From: Shewanella insulae | GTDB taxonomy: Bacteria > Pseudomonadota > Gammaproteobacteria > Enterobacterales > Shewanellaceae | Length of the DNA: 64,000 nucleotides | NCBI RefSeq assembly: GCF_009831655.1 | Contig: NZ_WRPA01000001.1 | Coordinates: forward strand, 186,001-250,000 | Reading direction: 5' to 3' | Shown: positions 32,213-41,465 of the stretch, piece by piece | Numbering within the stretch: position 1 is the first letter of the stretch | Layout: the number at the start of each line of letters is the position of its first letter | The notes under the pieces: model-generated | Databases searched by the model: none | What the model saw: the letters and a program-made list of their open reading frames with translations, nothing else | What the model was told of the DNA's origin: nothing | Program-made: the position numbers and the translations under genes

Positions 32213-32594
32213 TCATCAGGCGTTAACCTTTGTGTAGCCTGTTATTAACCTGGTGGCACCGAGGAATGGACGACTTAACTATAATAAAAACAGCTAATTA
32301 AAGCTGCTTTATAAGACTGCTAGTTTTATATCATTTCGGATTTGTAACAATGCTCGACATGTCCGTCTCTGTGTCTCTATTCACGCTAAAAGCGCGTTTA
32401 AAAAGGCCTACTGAGAAGGGAGAGTGGTCGAATAGTATTTAAGAGCGGGTGCTTGTTGAGGTAAAAATTAACTGGTTGATGAAATTATTTGTTAGGTAGA
32501 TTGCGGAGCTTGCTCTATTCGTCGTATTTCTCGATTTAGCCAATTTGCGGTATTAATTCGGGGTCTATGTAGCTGGCGTCATTTGGATTATGGT
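32213..32594. other. Non-coding stretch between operator 1 and the peptidase terminator
   Basis: Together with 31874-32198 this makes an unusually long gap of about 815 bases. Apart from the hairpin, the operator and the terminator listed separately, I see only AT-rich stretches (for example near 32280-32345) and no gene. Confidence 0.3.
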
Positions 32595-32620
32595 AAAAAA
32601 CAGGCCGCCATAGCGACCTG
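32595..32620 (-). terminator. Terminator after the M28 peptidase gene
   Basis: CAGGTCGC / GGCGGCCTG (imperfect) is followed on the minus strand by TTTTTT. Confidence 0.65.
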
Positions 32621-32688
32621 AATATTGGTTTTTACTATAATATCATTCAAATATTTAGATGCATCAATTTGAGCTTTTTGTGGATGAA

Positions 32689-34218
32689 TTAGCGCGATTT
32701 TTCGGCGTTTTTGTCTGCTCCGCTTGCTGGACGGAAGAAGGAGCCTGCCGCACCGGGGAACACCACAGGGCTGGTGTTGCCGTTAAAGCCCACGGCGGCA
32801 ACGCCGTACAGGTAGTTGTCGATCACCATGTTGCTCAGGGTGAAGCTGTTAACCTTGCCCACATAACGGCTATGGCTCCACTCCGGCTCTGTGGTCTTGC
32901 GCCAATAGATGCGGTAACCGGCAACCTCTGCGGTGGCATCCGCCTGCCAGCTAAGCCGGGTATCGGCCGATACCTGTCCCGAGATACTCACCTGAGTCGG
33001 CGGCGCAGGGGCCCAGGCCATAGACGCCAGGCTGATGGCGTTGAGGGCGGTTAGCTTGGCGGCGAAGGCCTCATCTACCCCCTCGATCACGTCGCCATAG
33101 TCGATACCGTTCTCCGTGCGTATGTCCTGATGCTGACGGTTGTAGTTCTCGTTGGTTTCCATCACGCGCACCGCAGGGAAGCCTGCCTTGTTAAAGGGCA
33201 GGTGATGTCCGCCGCGACCGAAGCGATCGAGTCGATAGATAAGCTGCACATCTAAGTTAGTCATATACTGATCGGCCAGCTGCTTGATGTGTCTGGCTAA
33301 ATTTCGAGAGGCAGAATCGTTCTCGCCGCCACTGAAGTAACGCTCCTTGGCTTCTGCCTGTGTTTCTGCGATACGCACGCCCTCGGAGAACACCCGCACA
33401 GTATGGTTGCTCACCACGCCGTTGATCCCTTGGATGTTGCCTATCATGTCGTTATTGAGCACGGCCTCCACCTGCCAGCCCTGTTTCTTGGCAAAGTCGG
33501 CCAGGCCAGCGCCGCCATACAAGCCTTGCTCTTCACCCGACAGCGCCGCGTAGACTATGGTGCCACCAAACTGATACTGGCTGAGGACGCGAGCGGCCTC
33601 CAGGGCGCCGGCGACGCCGGAGGCGTTATCGTTGGCGCCGGGGGAGAAGGAGCTGGCGTCCATCACGTCGCTGACCCGAGAGTCGATATCGCCGCTCATC
33701 ATCACCACGCGGTTAGGATCTAGGGTGCCACGTTGAATGGCGATGATATTCACCACCCGTGTCGGCTCGGGAATGCGCTTGCCCGATACTGTGTCACCCA
33801 CCTCTATCACCTCAAGGCAGTGATCGCAGGCGGCGGAGATACGTTCAAACTCGGCCTTGATCCAGTTTCTGGCCGCGCCTATGCCGCGATCTTTATCTGT
33901 CTGACTCGATAGGGTATGGCGGGTGCCGAAATCCACTAAGGTTTGTATATCTTGCAGTATGCGTGCAGGCTGCGGCGCAGCCGCTACATCATACAGGCGC
34001 AGATCTTCCTGGGAGGGTGCCGCATAAGGACTCTGGCCCAGAGCGCTCTGGTTAAGAGCGCTTTGGCTTAATGCACTTTGGCTTAAAGCATTTTGGCTAA
34101 GTGCCGAGTGGCTGCTTCCTGCATGATGCAGAGGTGTGGCCGGAGGTGCTGCCTGGGCGGCGCCAGCGCAGATGGTCGTTAATACTAGGGTCTTGCCGAT
34201 AGATGCCTTGATAGTCAT
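32689..34218 (-). CDS. Secreted M28-family aminopeptidase with fibronectin type III domain
   Basis: This 509-residue exported protein has a signal peptide (KTLVLTTICAGAAQA). A low-complexity linker of ALSQS-type pentapeptides follows (about 37-62), then the M28 zinc peptidase domain (about 80-405) and a C-terminal FN3-like domain (about 410-490, QVSISGQVSADTRLSW onward). The metal centre is readable: GANDNASGVAGALEAAR (bridging Asp), LSGEEQGLYG (catalytic and metal Glu), NNDMIGN (Asp), and the final His in GRGGHHLPFNKAG. It should cleave peptides in the periplasm or outside the cell. It sits between maltodextrin genes but has no shared operator. The start at 34218 has AGAAGAG upstream; the longer frame uses TTG. 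Confidence 0.88.
   Translation of the reverse strand: MTIKASIGKTLVLTTICAGAAQAAPPATPLHHAGSSHSALSQNALSQSALSQSALNQSALGQSPYAAPSQEDLRLYDVAAAPQPARILQDIQTLVDFGTRHTLSSQTDKDRGIGAARNWIKAEFERISAACDHCLEVIEVGDTVSGKRIPEPTRVVNIIAIQRGTLDPNRVVMMSGDIDSRVSDVMDASSFSPGANDNASGVAGALEAARVLSQYQFGGTIVYAALSGEEQGLYGGAGLADFAKKQGWQVEAVLNNDMIGNIQGINGVVSNHTVRVFSEGVRIAETQAEAKERYFSGGENDSASRNLARHIKQLADQYMTNLDVQLIYRLDRFGRGGHHLPFNKAGFPAVRVMETNENYNRQHQDIRTENGIDYGDVIEGVDEAFAAKLTALNAISLASMAWAPAPPTQVSISGQVSADTRLSWQADATAEVAGYRIYWRKTTEPEWSHSRYVGKVNSFTLSNMVIDNYLYGVAAVGFNGNTSPVVFPGAAGSFFRPASGADKNAEKSR
34031..34105 (-). repeat. Five 15-bp tandem repeats within the M28 peptidase gene
   Basis: Five degenerate units of the form CTTTGGCTTAAGAGC encode repeated ALSQS/ALNQS pentapeptides in the linker after the signal peptide. 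The unit length of 15 keeps frame when copies are gained or lost. Confidence 0.85.
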
Positions 34219-34490
34219 GTTCTGCTCTTCTTTCTTGTTATTTTTCAATGCTTTCTATGCACTGAGCTAGCCTAGTTGGATAGCGACCATTTTGGCTAGC
34301 TTTGTGTGGGCTAAGAGTGCACAAATCACCTTAGCAGAATAACGCTAGCGCTTGGATGAGGGATCGCGGCTTTAGTCGTAGAAATGTAGGGGGAATCGCC
34401 GGAAAAAGGTAAACAAATGTTGCAGATGATGAGTCCTGGTCTGATATTACGGGATAAAACAGGAGAGGGAGAAAGGCGCCGCCAGAATAG
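34219..34490. other. Non-coding stretch upstream of the M28 peptidase gene
   Basis: This is presumably the peptidase promoter region. No CATACGTAT operator is present, unlike the maltodextrin genes on either side, and no other structure is evident. Confidence 0.3.
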
Positions 34491-34531
34491 AAAAGAGGAT
34501 GCAAGCCTGCCTGAGCAGACTTGCATCCTCT
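34491..34531 (-). terminator. Rho-independent terminator after the GH97 gene
   Basis: AGAGGATGCAAG / CTTGCATCCTCT is a 12-bp stem followed on the minus strand by TTTTC. Confidence 0.88.
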
Positions 34532-34574
34532 AATGTGGTTTAAGCGCTAGATGTCTAGTGCAGGCATCAGAGTG

Positions 34575-36704
34575 TTAGAGCGCCTTGAAGCGAATGGCGA
34601 CGCCGCCGCTGCTGGCAAGCTTTAATGTCAGCTGCTGCTTGCTATTCACCTTCTGGGTCTCAATCACATAGTCATAGGGATTGGTGCGCCAATCGGCCTT
34701 GTTGCCGTCGCGGTAGATCTGCGCCTCATAGCTCAGTGCCGGGTCGAGGAAATCGAGATCTATGCTGATCTCGCGCGCTTCATCGTCTGTGATCGCGCCC
34801 AGGTACCAATCCTTGCCCTGGCTCTTGCCACCACGCTCCTGACGGGCAAAGGCCACATACTCGCCTACCTCACCGGCCAGGGCGATACTCTGGGCCCAGT
34901 CGGTGGGGACATCCTGAATAAACTTGAATGCATCGGGATGCTGCTTGTAGTTGCGGGGCAGATCGGCGGCCATCTGAATTGGGCTGTAGAGCACCACATA
35001 GAGTGCTAACTGCTTGGTCAGCGTGGTCTGCACCCGGTTAACCGCGTCTAGGCCCTTAGGGGCCAGATCGAAGATCCCCGGGGTGAAATCCATGGGGCCA
35101 GCCAGCATGCGGGTGTAGGCCAGGGTAGTGGTGTGGGACGGATTGTTAGGCGGTGTGCCCCAGGCGTTAAACTCCTGACCACGGGCGCCTTCGCGGCTGA
35201 TCCAGTTAGGATAGGTGCGGCGCAGGCCGGTATCTTTAATCGGCTCATGGGTGTTGATGCTGATATGCCGCTTGGCCGCCTCGGTGACGCTATGCAGGTA
35301 TTCGTTGACCATAAACTGGCCGTCATGCCATTCGTGGTGCACCATGCCTTGGTCGTCGACCCGCTTGATATCGCCGCCATCTGCCACATAGCCTGTCTTC
35401 ACCTGGGTGACGCCATATTTCTGATAGAGATCATATGCATCGCTCATCTGGTTGCGATAGTTGGTGACAGAGCCAGAGGTCTCGTGATGACCGATCAGGC
35501 GAACGCCCTTGCTGGCACCATAGGCAGAGATCTCGGGGAGATCGAAGTCAGGATAGGCCTTAGTGAAGCTGAATACGTCGCCGTTGTGGAACCAGCTGCC
35601 ATCCCAACCTAGGTTCCAGCCTTCTACCAATACGCCGGCAAAGCCATTATCGGCGGCAAAATCCATGTAGCGCTTGGTCTCGGATGTGGTGGCGCCGTGT
35701 TTGTCGCCGGAGCCCCAGGTGTTCTCGTTGAGGTGCATGCCCCACCAGATCCCCACATACTTGCCGGGCTCGACCCAATCCACATCTCCCAGCTTGTTTG
35801 GCTCGTTGAGATTGAGGATAAGATCTGAGTTCAGCAGGCCGGTAGCCTTGTCGGCGATCTGAATCGTGCGCCACGGCGTGCTAAAGCCCGCTTGGGTCTT
35901 GACGCGAACGCCATCCGACCAAGGGGTGAGATCGGCACGCAGGGTGCCGTCTCTGCGCTGATCCAGCGTCATGGCCGCAAAGTCCACCAGCGCCGCCTCG
36001 TGGATGCTCATGTGCACCCCATCGACCAGGGTGAAGGTAAAGGGGGTATGAACCCTATCGACCTGTTTGAGCGGCGTCTTCTGATACAGGTACTCGTAGC
36101 GGTTCCAGCCGCGCGCCGGGATCCACCAGGCGGTGACTTTTTCAGGTTGTGGCAGGGTGAATTCGGTGAGCTCTCTGGTGATGTTGAGCTTATCTAAACT
36201 GCCTTGTTTAGGTACCCGGTAGCGAAAGCCCAAGCCATCATCGAACACCTTGAACTCGACCATGAAGTGGTATTGGCCATTACTCAGGGTGGCCGTCAGG
36301 CCGTTGTGTTTATCGATAACCCATTCACGCTCACCCCAAGGCTGTTGCCAGCGCTCATCGGCCCGGCTGCGTTTGACCTCCTCGATACTAAAGTCGTTGC
36401 CAAACTCCCCAAGAGACTGAAACACCATGCCAAGTTTCGATGGTTCGATCACCTTCTTGCCTTGGAAGCTGACACTGTACTGCGGCGACTGCTCGTCATC
36501 GCTCAGGCTGACCACTATCTGCTTGTCAGGTGAGGTCAGGGAGACAGTCTTGGCCTGGCTAGTGCTTGGCAGCATCATGCCTGTCGCCGCAATGGCGAGC
36601 GTTAGCGCCGATATGGCCGTTGCAGGACGAAACCTAGATCTAGATTGCGATGGGGTACGCGCACTGGCATAGCCGCGCGCTAGTGGTATTGGTGTGCAAG
36701 ACAT
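34575..36704 (-). CDS. susB: GH97 alpha-glucosidase (SusB-like), exported
   Basis: This 709-residue enzyme has a long signal peptide (basic region to residue 27, hydrophobic 28-46, cleavage near TSQA-K). Then come the GH97 N-terminal beta-super-sandwich, the catalytic TIM barrel (about 310-600) and a C-terminal beta domain. Residues expected at the active site include E487 in INTHEPIKDTG and E505/E511 in REGARGQEF. These place it with the inverting, SusB-type members. It hydrolyses alpha-1,4 and alpha-1,6 linked gluco-oligosaccharides from the non-reducing end in the periplasm. It is monocistronic, with operator 2 at 113 bases upstream and AAGG eight bases before the ATG. Confidence 0.94.
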   Translation of the reverse strand: MSCTPIPLARGYASARTPSQSRSRFRPATAISALTLAIAATGMMLPSTSQAKTVSLTSPDKQIVVSLSDDEQSPQYSVSFQGKKVIEPSKLGMVFQSLGEFGNDFSIEEVKRSRADERWQQPWGEREWVIDKHNGLTATLSNGQYHFMVEFKVFDDGLGFRYRVPKQGSLDKLNITRELTEFTLPQPEKVTAWWIPARGWNRYEYLYQKTPLKQVDRVHTPFTFTLVDGVHMSIHEAALVDFAAMTLDQRRDGTLRADLTPWSDGVRVKTQAGFSTPWRTIQIADKATGLLNSDLILNLNEPNKLGDVDWVEPGKYVGIWWGMHLNENTWGSGDKHGATTSETKRYMDFAADNGFAGVLVEGWNLGWDGSWFHNGDVFSFTKAYPDFDLPEISAYGASKGVRLIGHHETSGSVTNYRNQMSDAYDLYQKYGVTQVKTGYVADGGDIKRVDDQGMVHHEWHDGQFMVNEYLHSVTEAAKRHISINTHEPIKDTGLRRTYPNWISREGARGQEFNAWGTPPNNPSHTTTLAYTRMLAGPMDFTPGIFDLAPKGLDAVNRVQTTLTKQLALYVVLYSPIQMAADLPRNYKQHPDAFKFIQDVPTDWAQSIALAGEVGEYVAFARQERGGKSQGKDWYLGAITDDEAREISIDLDFLDPALSYEAQIYRDGNKADWRTNPYDYVIETQKVNSKQQLTLKLASSGGVAIRFKAL

Positions 36705-36816
36705 TCCGTGTACCTTTTTCTTTGTTGTTTTTAGGGTGAAGGGTTATTGCTTGTCATGAATGCTGGCCATGAGTGATAGCCATGTTAGAAGGGAAGGCTT
36801 GAGCTGAGCAATGCGC

Positions 36817-36830
36817 TGCATACGTATTCA
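36817..36830. promoter_or_regulatory. Candidate LacI-type maltose operator 2
   Basis: TGCATACGTATTCA is identical to site 3 and sits 113 bases upstream of the GH97 start. The rest of the 36705-37087 gap shows no other structure beyond the promoter of the divergent GFA gene. Confidence 0.7.
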
Positions 36831-37087
36831 CGCACTCGCCTGTGAGTGGTCAGTGCTTTGTGTTCAGGGTTTAGCGCTTAATCGATTAGGCAGGCTAGTG
36901 AGAAATGGCGGGGCTAGAAGGAGGAGCACAGCAGGCTTGTTAAAGCCTTGCCACATTTAGTTACGCAATTTAGGTGTTTAGCGCAGAAATTTATACTGAT
37001 CTGACGTCACAAGTTATGGCAGCATAGGGCCTGATTGCTGTTGTGCAGTCGTTTTATCGCAATAACTTAAGTCAGATCAGGAAATTT

Positions 37088-37492
37088 ATGTATCAAGGAA
37101 GTTGTCTATGCGGTGGCATCAAAGTCGCCATCAGCGGACCCATAAGTCAGATCATTCACTGCCACTGTTCCCTTTGTCGTAAGTCCAGCGGCACGGCATT
37201 CGCCACCAATGGTTTCGTCGAACTGGTGGACTTCAATCTGTCTGATAAGGCCGATTTCCTAACAAGTTTTGAGTTCTCTCCTGGAAAGCGCCGCTATTTT
37301 TGTCGTCACTGTGCGTCACCTATCTACAGCGCCAACGATCAGGATAGTAAGCGTATTCGCCTCAGACTCGGCATATTGGATTCGCCGATCAACGAGCGCC
37401 CCATGTCTCATAACTTTGTGACCTCCAAGGCGAACTGGGAGGAGATGGATGCCAAGCTCCCCTGGTATGAGGCGCACGAACCAGGCCGCTAG
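37088..37492 (+). CDS. GFA/CENP-V family zinc protein
   Basis: This 134-residue protein has the paired zinc motifs of the GFA family: GSCLCGGIKVAISG near the start, IIHCHCSLCRKSSGTAFATN (C-H-C-C site) and RYFCRHCASPIYSAN. The family includes a protein once called glutathione-dependent formaldehyde-activating enzyme, but most members have no proven reaction. The ATG at 37088 has AGGA seven bases upstream; the longest frame adds 15 unrelated residues. It is probably alone on its transcript. Confidence 0.9.
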   Translation: MYQGSCLCGGIKVAISGPISQIIHCHCSLCRKSSGTAFATNGFVELVDFNLSDKADFLTSFEFSPGKRRYFCRHCASPIYSANDQDSKRIRLRLGILDSPINERPMSHNFVTSKANWEEMDAKLPWYEAHEPGR

Positions 37493-37614
37493 CCTATCAC
37501 GAGCTAATTTCTTGCGAGCTAGCAGCTTGTTAGATAGCCGTTAGCATAGCTCTGAGCTTAGTTCTGAGCTTATGTAGAATATGATGGTCGAGGCGGTTTC
37601 ACTAAGGGTTGGTA

Positions 37615-38688
37615 ATGAATAACAAAGACTTCAAGGCGTTGCTGGGCACCGAATTGCCTATCATTCAGGCGCCTATGGCAGGAGTACAAGACAGCAAACT
37701 CGCGATCGCCGTGGCCAAGGTCGGTGGGCTTGGCTCGATCCCCTGTGGCATGCTGAGCCCGGCACAGGTAGTCGATGAGATTAAGCGCTTTAGGGCGGCA
37801 ACCTGTGCGCCGTTAAACCTTAATTTTTTCTGTCATGAGTTGCCACCGTTTGACACTCAAGCCCAAGCGCGCTGGCATGCGCTATTGGCACCTTATTTCG
37901 ATGGACTCAGGATAGCGGCCGATCTCGGCTAAGGCGGTGCGAGTCGCATGCCTTTTAATCATGAGATAGCCGATGCCATAGAAGCCTTTAAACCTGAGGT
38001 GATGAGTTTTCATTTCGGCTTGCCCCAAGAGGATCTGCTTAAGCGGGTGAGATCCTGGGGATGCAAGGTGATCTCCAGCGCCACCACGGTGGCCGAGGCA
38101 GAGTATCTGGCGGAGCGAGGCGTGGATGGCATTATCGTCCAGGGCATCGAGGCGGGTGGTCATCGCGGCATGTTTCTCAGTGATGATGTGAATACCCAGG
38201 TGGAATTAGAAACGCTGCTGAAGCAGATCGCCTCGCGAGTCGATGTTGCACTGATCGCAGCCGGCGGAATAGGCGATGGTCACGGGGTGAAAGCCGCGAT
38301 GGAAAATGGAGCCTGCGCCGTACAGATAGGCAGCGCCTATCTCTTGTGTGATGAGGCCAATACCTCAAGCCTGCATAAAGCAGCCATAGAACATGCGGCT
38401 AAGACTCAAGGGCACACTGCACTCACCAATATATTCTCGGGCAGGCCTGCAAGAGGCATAGTGAACCGCGCCATGACAGAGTTAGGGGCGATGAACCCTC
38501 ACGCACCAGCCTTTCCCTATGCCACAAACCTTATGACGCAACTACGCAAGGAGAGCGAGGCCATCGGTATGAGCGATTTCTCGCCTCTCTGGTGCGGCGC
38601 AAATATCACAGCCTGCAGAAAGATCTCCGCCGGTGAGATGACTTTGGCGCTAATGGAAAGTGTGCCGCATGATAATAACTATGAGTAG
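37615..38688 (+). pseudogene. Nitronate monooxygenase gene interrupted by an in-frame TAA
   Basis: The frame encodes an FMN-dependent nitronate monooxygenase (2-nitropropane dioxygenase family), which oxidises alkyl nitronates. The N-terminal half has PIIQAPMAGVQDSKLA. The C-terminal half has GIEAGGHRG, ALIAAGGIGDGHGVKAAM and AVQIGSAYL, the FMN phosphate-binding part. Between them, at 37930-37932, a TAA codon occurs in the same frame and nothing is missing around it: the total of 358 codons fits the family. A single substitution is therefore the simplest explanation. The 3' part could still be translated from the ATG at 37948, but it would lack the N-terminal barrel strands. Readthrough or a sequencing error are the alternatives. 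Confidence 0.8.
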
Positions 38689-38693
38689 AAGCT

Positions 38694-39152
38694 ATGCAGA
38701 CAATTAGTAAGCGAGATCATTTAACCATTAGTCAGGCAGAGGGAGAGAACAGCGAACTCGTCGATACCCTGGTAGATGGGGTTCGCCAGTTTAATTTCGA
38801 CAAGATGGGCCAGGAGACGTCTGAGCCTCTCACCGTACTGGCCCATAATGACATGGGTAAGCTAATCGGTGGCGTCTATGGGCGAACCATCTATAAAAAT
38901 TTTCTTATTCATGTGGTCTGGGTGGATGAGTCGGCCCGTGGCACAGGGCTCGGACGTGAATTGATGATAGAGGCAGAGCGCCTGGCAATTAGCCGCGGTT
39001 GCCTGCAGGCTCAGGTAGATACCCTAGATTTTCAGGCGCCAGATTTCTATCAAAAGCTCGGCTTTACCACAGCAGGGGTTATCCCGGCATACGAAGGCAG
39101 TCCAGCCCGTTATTTTCTGTTTAAGCGCTATTGTAATAGTGTAGTTCGTTAA
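38694..39152 (+). CDS. GNAT-family N-acetyltransferase
   Basis: This 152-residue protein has the GNAT core: beta strands ahead of VWVDESARGTGLGRELMIEAE, where RGTGLG is the acetyl-CoA pyrophosphate loop (motif A). It continues with CLQAQVDTLDFQAPDFYQKL and GFTTAGVIPAYEG (motif B). The substrate is unknown; the family includes many that acetylate small amines or peptides. It starts five bases after the nitronate monooxygenase frame and may be translated from the same RNA. Confidence 0.9.
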   Translation: MQTISKRDHLTISQAEGENSELVDTLVDGVRQFNFDKMGQETSEPLTVLAHNDMGKLIGGVYGRTIYKNFLIHVVWVDESARGTGLGRELMIEAERLAISRGCLQAQVDTLDFQAPDFYQKLGFTTAGVIPAYEGSPARYFLFKRYCNSVVR

Positions 39153-39202
39153 TCTTTTCAACAATAAAATCATTGCATTAATCTATTATTCAAGGATGAA
39201 AA

Positions 39203-39643
39203 ATGTCTAAAAAATTATTTGTCAGCGCCATGTTGACCCTGGCATTAACTGCCTGTGGCACCACCCAAGAAACTCCCGGTGATTCTGAAACTATCAATAA
39301 GGCCCTATCGGCTGCTAATCTGGTTGAGGTGAGCGGGGAAAACCTAAGTGATTATTGGCAACCTAAGTCTACAAAACCTGTGATGCTGAAGTCCCGCCCT
39401 AGCTGGTTCCCTAAGGGGGCCGGCAAGTTTAGCTATTTTGTGATTATCGATAGTCAGGGCAATGAGGTGAGTAAGACACTGGTAGGCTCCATGCCCGAAG
39501 GTTGGATGACTCAAGCAATGCTAAATAAGATGCCTAAGGTTAGTTATCTTGCCAGTGCTAATAACCCAGAGCATATTACGGTAAAGGCGTTGTTAACTTC
39601 AGAAGTGATGCCTCGACACCTTATAAAGAGCAATTTGCATTGA
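39203..39643 (+). CDS. Small lipoprotein of unknown function
   Basis: This 146-residue protein has a lipoprotein signal (KKLFVSAMLTLALTAC, cysteine 18). It then has a single small domain rich in beta strands (FSYFVIIDSQGNEVSKTLVG) ending with a Pro-containing motif EVMPRHLIKS. No family is recognised. AAGGATG just ahead of the ATG is a good ribosome-binding site. A degenerate 14-bp tandem repeat follows the stop. Confidence 0.7.
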   Translation: MSKKLFVSAMLTLALTACGTTQETPGDSETINKALSAANLVEVSGENLSDYWQPKSTKPVMLKSRPSWFPKGAGKFSYFVIIDSQGNEVSKTLVGSMPEGWMTQAMLNKMPKVSYLASANNPEHITVKALLTSEVMPRHLIKSNLH

Positions 39644-39656
39644 TACTCACTCAAGA

Positions 39657-39712
39657 GCTCAGTTTCAAGCGCCCAGTTTCAAATGCTCGGTCTCCAGCGT
39701 TCAGTCTCAAGT
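39657..39712. repeat. Four degenerate 14-bp tandem repeats
   Basis: Units GCTCAGTTTCAAGC, GCCCAGTTTCAAAT, GCTCGGTCTCCAGC and GTTCAGTCTCAAGT follow one another between the small lipoprotein gene and the DUF3465 gene. A fifth, weaker unit may precede them from 39643. Confidence 0.75.
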
Positions 39713-39775
39713 GCTCCTTATGGCGCTTGAGCCTTGCGCTCCTCAATCTAAACCAGCAAGTCAGGATATGAAGTT

Positions 39776-40177
39776 ATGACTAAGATCTGCCGTGGGCTGT
39801 TACTCATCATCTTGTCGTTCGCAATTAGTTCGCCGATCCTGGCTGACGATGTCTTGCTGGGTCAGGCGTTTGAGCAAAGGCAAAGCGGCGTTCAGATCCA
39901 GGGGGAAGGCGAGGTGATTCGCCTGCTGAGTGATGATACCAAGGGCAGTCGTCATCAACGCTTTATTCTGCGTCTGGCCAGTGGTCAGACGCTGCTGGTG
40001 GCCCACAATATCGATTTGGCGCCGCGCATTGCCGATCTCAAGGTCGGAGACAGTGTGGGCTTCTTCGGTGAATATGAGTGGAATGAGCGCGGCGGTGTGA
40101 TCCACTGGACACATCATGATCCAAGGGGACGCCATCCGGCGGGGTGGTTAAGCCATGGGGGCCGTAAATATCACTAG
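39776..40177 (+). CDS. DUF3465 family exported protein
   Basis: This 133-residue protein has a signal peptide (GLLLIILSFAISSPILA-D) and a compact OB-like beta domain: GVQIQGEGEVIRLLSDD, RHQRFILRLASGQTLLVAHN, then VGFFGEYEWNERGGVIHWTHHDP. This matches DUF3465, whose members are small periplasmic proteins of unknown function. The His-rich end (HWTHHDPRGRHPAGW) is conserved in the family and may bind metal. It converges with the HD-GYP gene, four bases apart. Confidence 0.85.
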   Translation: MTKICRGLLLIILSFAISSPILADDVLLGQAFEQRQSGVQIQGEGEVIRLLSDDTKGSRHQRFILRLASGQTLLVAHNIDLAPRIADLKVGDSVGFFGEYEWNERGGVIHWTHHDPRGRHPAGWLSHGGRKYH

Positions 40178-40181
40178 TCTG

Positions 40182-41465
40182 TTAGCTGGTTTCCAATTCG
40201 GACTCGATTAGCTGGACTGGTTCGTCTCGCGCTGGTTGCTCTGACGGTTTCTCATTTAGTGACGCATGCGAGAGTAACTCGAACCTATGGTTGATGGTGA
40301 TAAAACTCTCCACCAATTTAGGATCGAAATGGGTGCCCTTATCCCGCTCTATAATCTCAAGCGCCTCTTGATGGCTAAATGGCCGTTTATAACAGCGTGG
40401 TGAGGTGAGGGCGTCATACACATCCACTAAGGCGACGATGCGGGCCGAGAGGGGGATAGCTTCCCCCTTGAGCCCTGCCGGATAGCCACTACCGTCCCAC
40501 CATTCATGGTGTCCACCGGCGATATCACGCCCCATCTTTATGTAAGGACACTCGGGGGCGTAACTAAGCAGGCTCGCTAATACCTGAGCGCCGATAACCG
40601 GGTGCGCCTTTATCTGTTCAAATTCCTCCTGGGTGAGTCTGCCCGGTTTTAGCAAGATAGCATCGGCGATCCCCACCTTACCGATATCATGTAAAATAGA
40701 GGAGAGGGTGATCTCCTGAATAAAGTCGTCGGTTAATTCTGTCGGTGCATCTGTATCGGTTTGCCGCTGGGTAGCCAGCATCTTGGCATAGTGCTGCATG
40801 CGGATAAGGTGCGCGCCAGTCTCGTTGTCGCGATATTCGGCCAGTTTGGCTAGTCCCATTACGGTTGCCCGCCGCGAAGCTATGGTCGATCGTAGCGATT
40901 GGGTCAGCTTGCCCAGCAGGAAGGCGGCAGACTGAGTAACCATGGCATTGGTGACGATAAAGTTTATAGCCACCACAAACCAGATGAAGCTGTTATAGCC
41001 TTGAGTCTCGGGCCATTGAAACCATTGCTTATCGTAGGCAAGGCCAATCGTTATCAAGGCGGTAGCATTAAGCAGCTGGGCATAAAGACTAGCTTTTTTA
41101 CCTATTAGTATGCTGGTGAGCGGGGGAAAGATAAACAACCAGAAAAAGCCGGCACCCGTGGGGCCTATGGTGATGAGAAATGCCACGCCGATGGCGAAAA
41201 ACATCAAGCAACCTATACAGTAGCGCGCCGTTTCCTTGAGTCTGCGAGCCATTATGATATAGAGCAGTATCAGATAGGCCAAGGTGTCGAAGACAGCCAT
41301 GGTAACCAGTCCCATCTTGATACAGAGGTAGACACTGGTAATGTAGACGGGCACGCATAAGATGGCGAGCAGGCCAAATAGCCGCTTAAAGATCAGTTCG
41401 CGCCAGATGGGCAGGGTATCGTGAAGATCGTGTGTGACCGATTGGCCTAAATAGGGATCACTCAT
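40182..41465 (-). CDS. Membrane-bound HD-GYP phosphodiesterase
   Basis: This 427-residue protein has about six N-terminal transmembrane helices (about 25-190) and a C-terminal HD-GYP domain (about 200-395). Key motifs are intact: SSILHDIGKVGIAD (the HD pair), HHEWWDGSGYPAGLKGEAIP (metal histidines and a GYP) and RIVALVDVYDAL. These enzymes degrade cyclic di-GMP to GMP, so this is a likely active phosphodiesterase, unlike the degenerate GGDEF-EAL protein near the window start. The membrane part may sense a signal. The ATG at 41465 has AAGGAT upstream; the longest frame adds 14 residues. Confidence 0.92.
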   Translation of the reverse strand: MSDPYLGQSVTHDLHDTLPIWRELIFKRLFGLLAILCVPVYITSVYLCIKMGLVTMAVFDTLAYLILLYIIMARRLKETARYCIGCLMFFAIGVAFLITIGPTGAGFFWLFIFPPLTSILIGKKASLYAQLLNATALITIGLAYDKQWFQWPETQGYNSFIWFVVAINFIVTNAMVTQSAAFLLGKLTQSLRSTIASRRATVMGLAKLAEYRDNETGAHLIRMQHYAKMLATQRQTDTDAPTELTDDFIQEITLSSILHDIGKVGIADAILLKPGRLTQEEFEQIKAHPVIGAQVLASLLSYAPECPYIKMGRDIAGGHHEWWDGSGYPAGLKGEAIPLSARIVALVDVYDALTSPRCYKRPFSHQEALEIIERDKGTHFDPKLVESFITINHRFELLSHASLNEKPSEQPARDEPVQLIESELETS

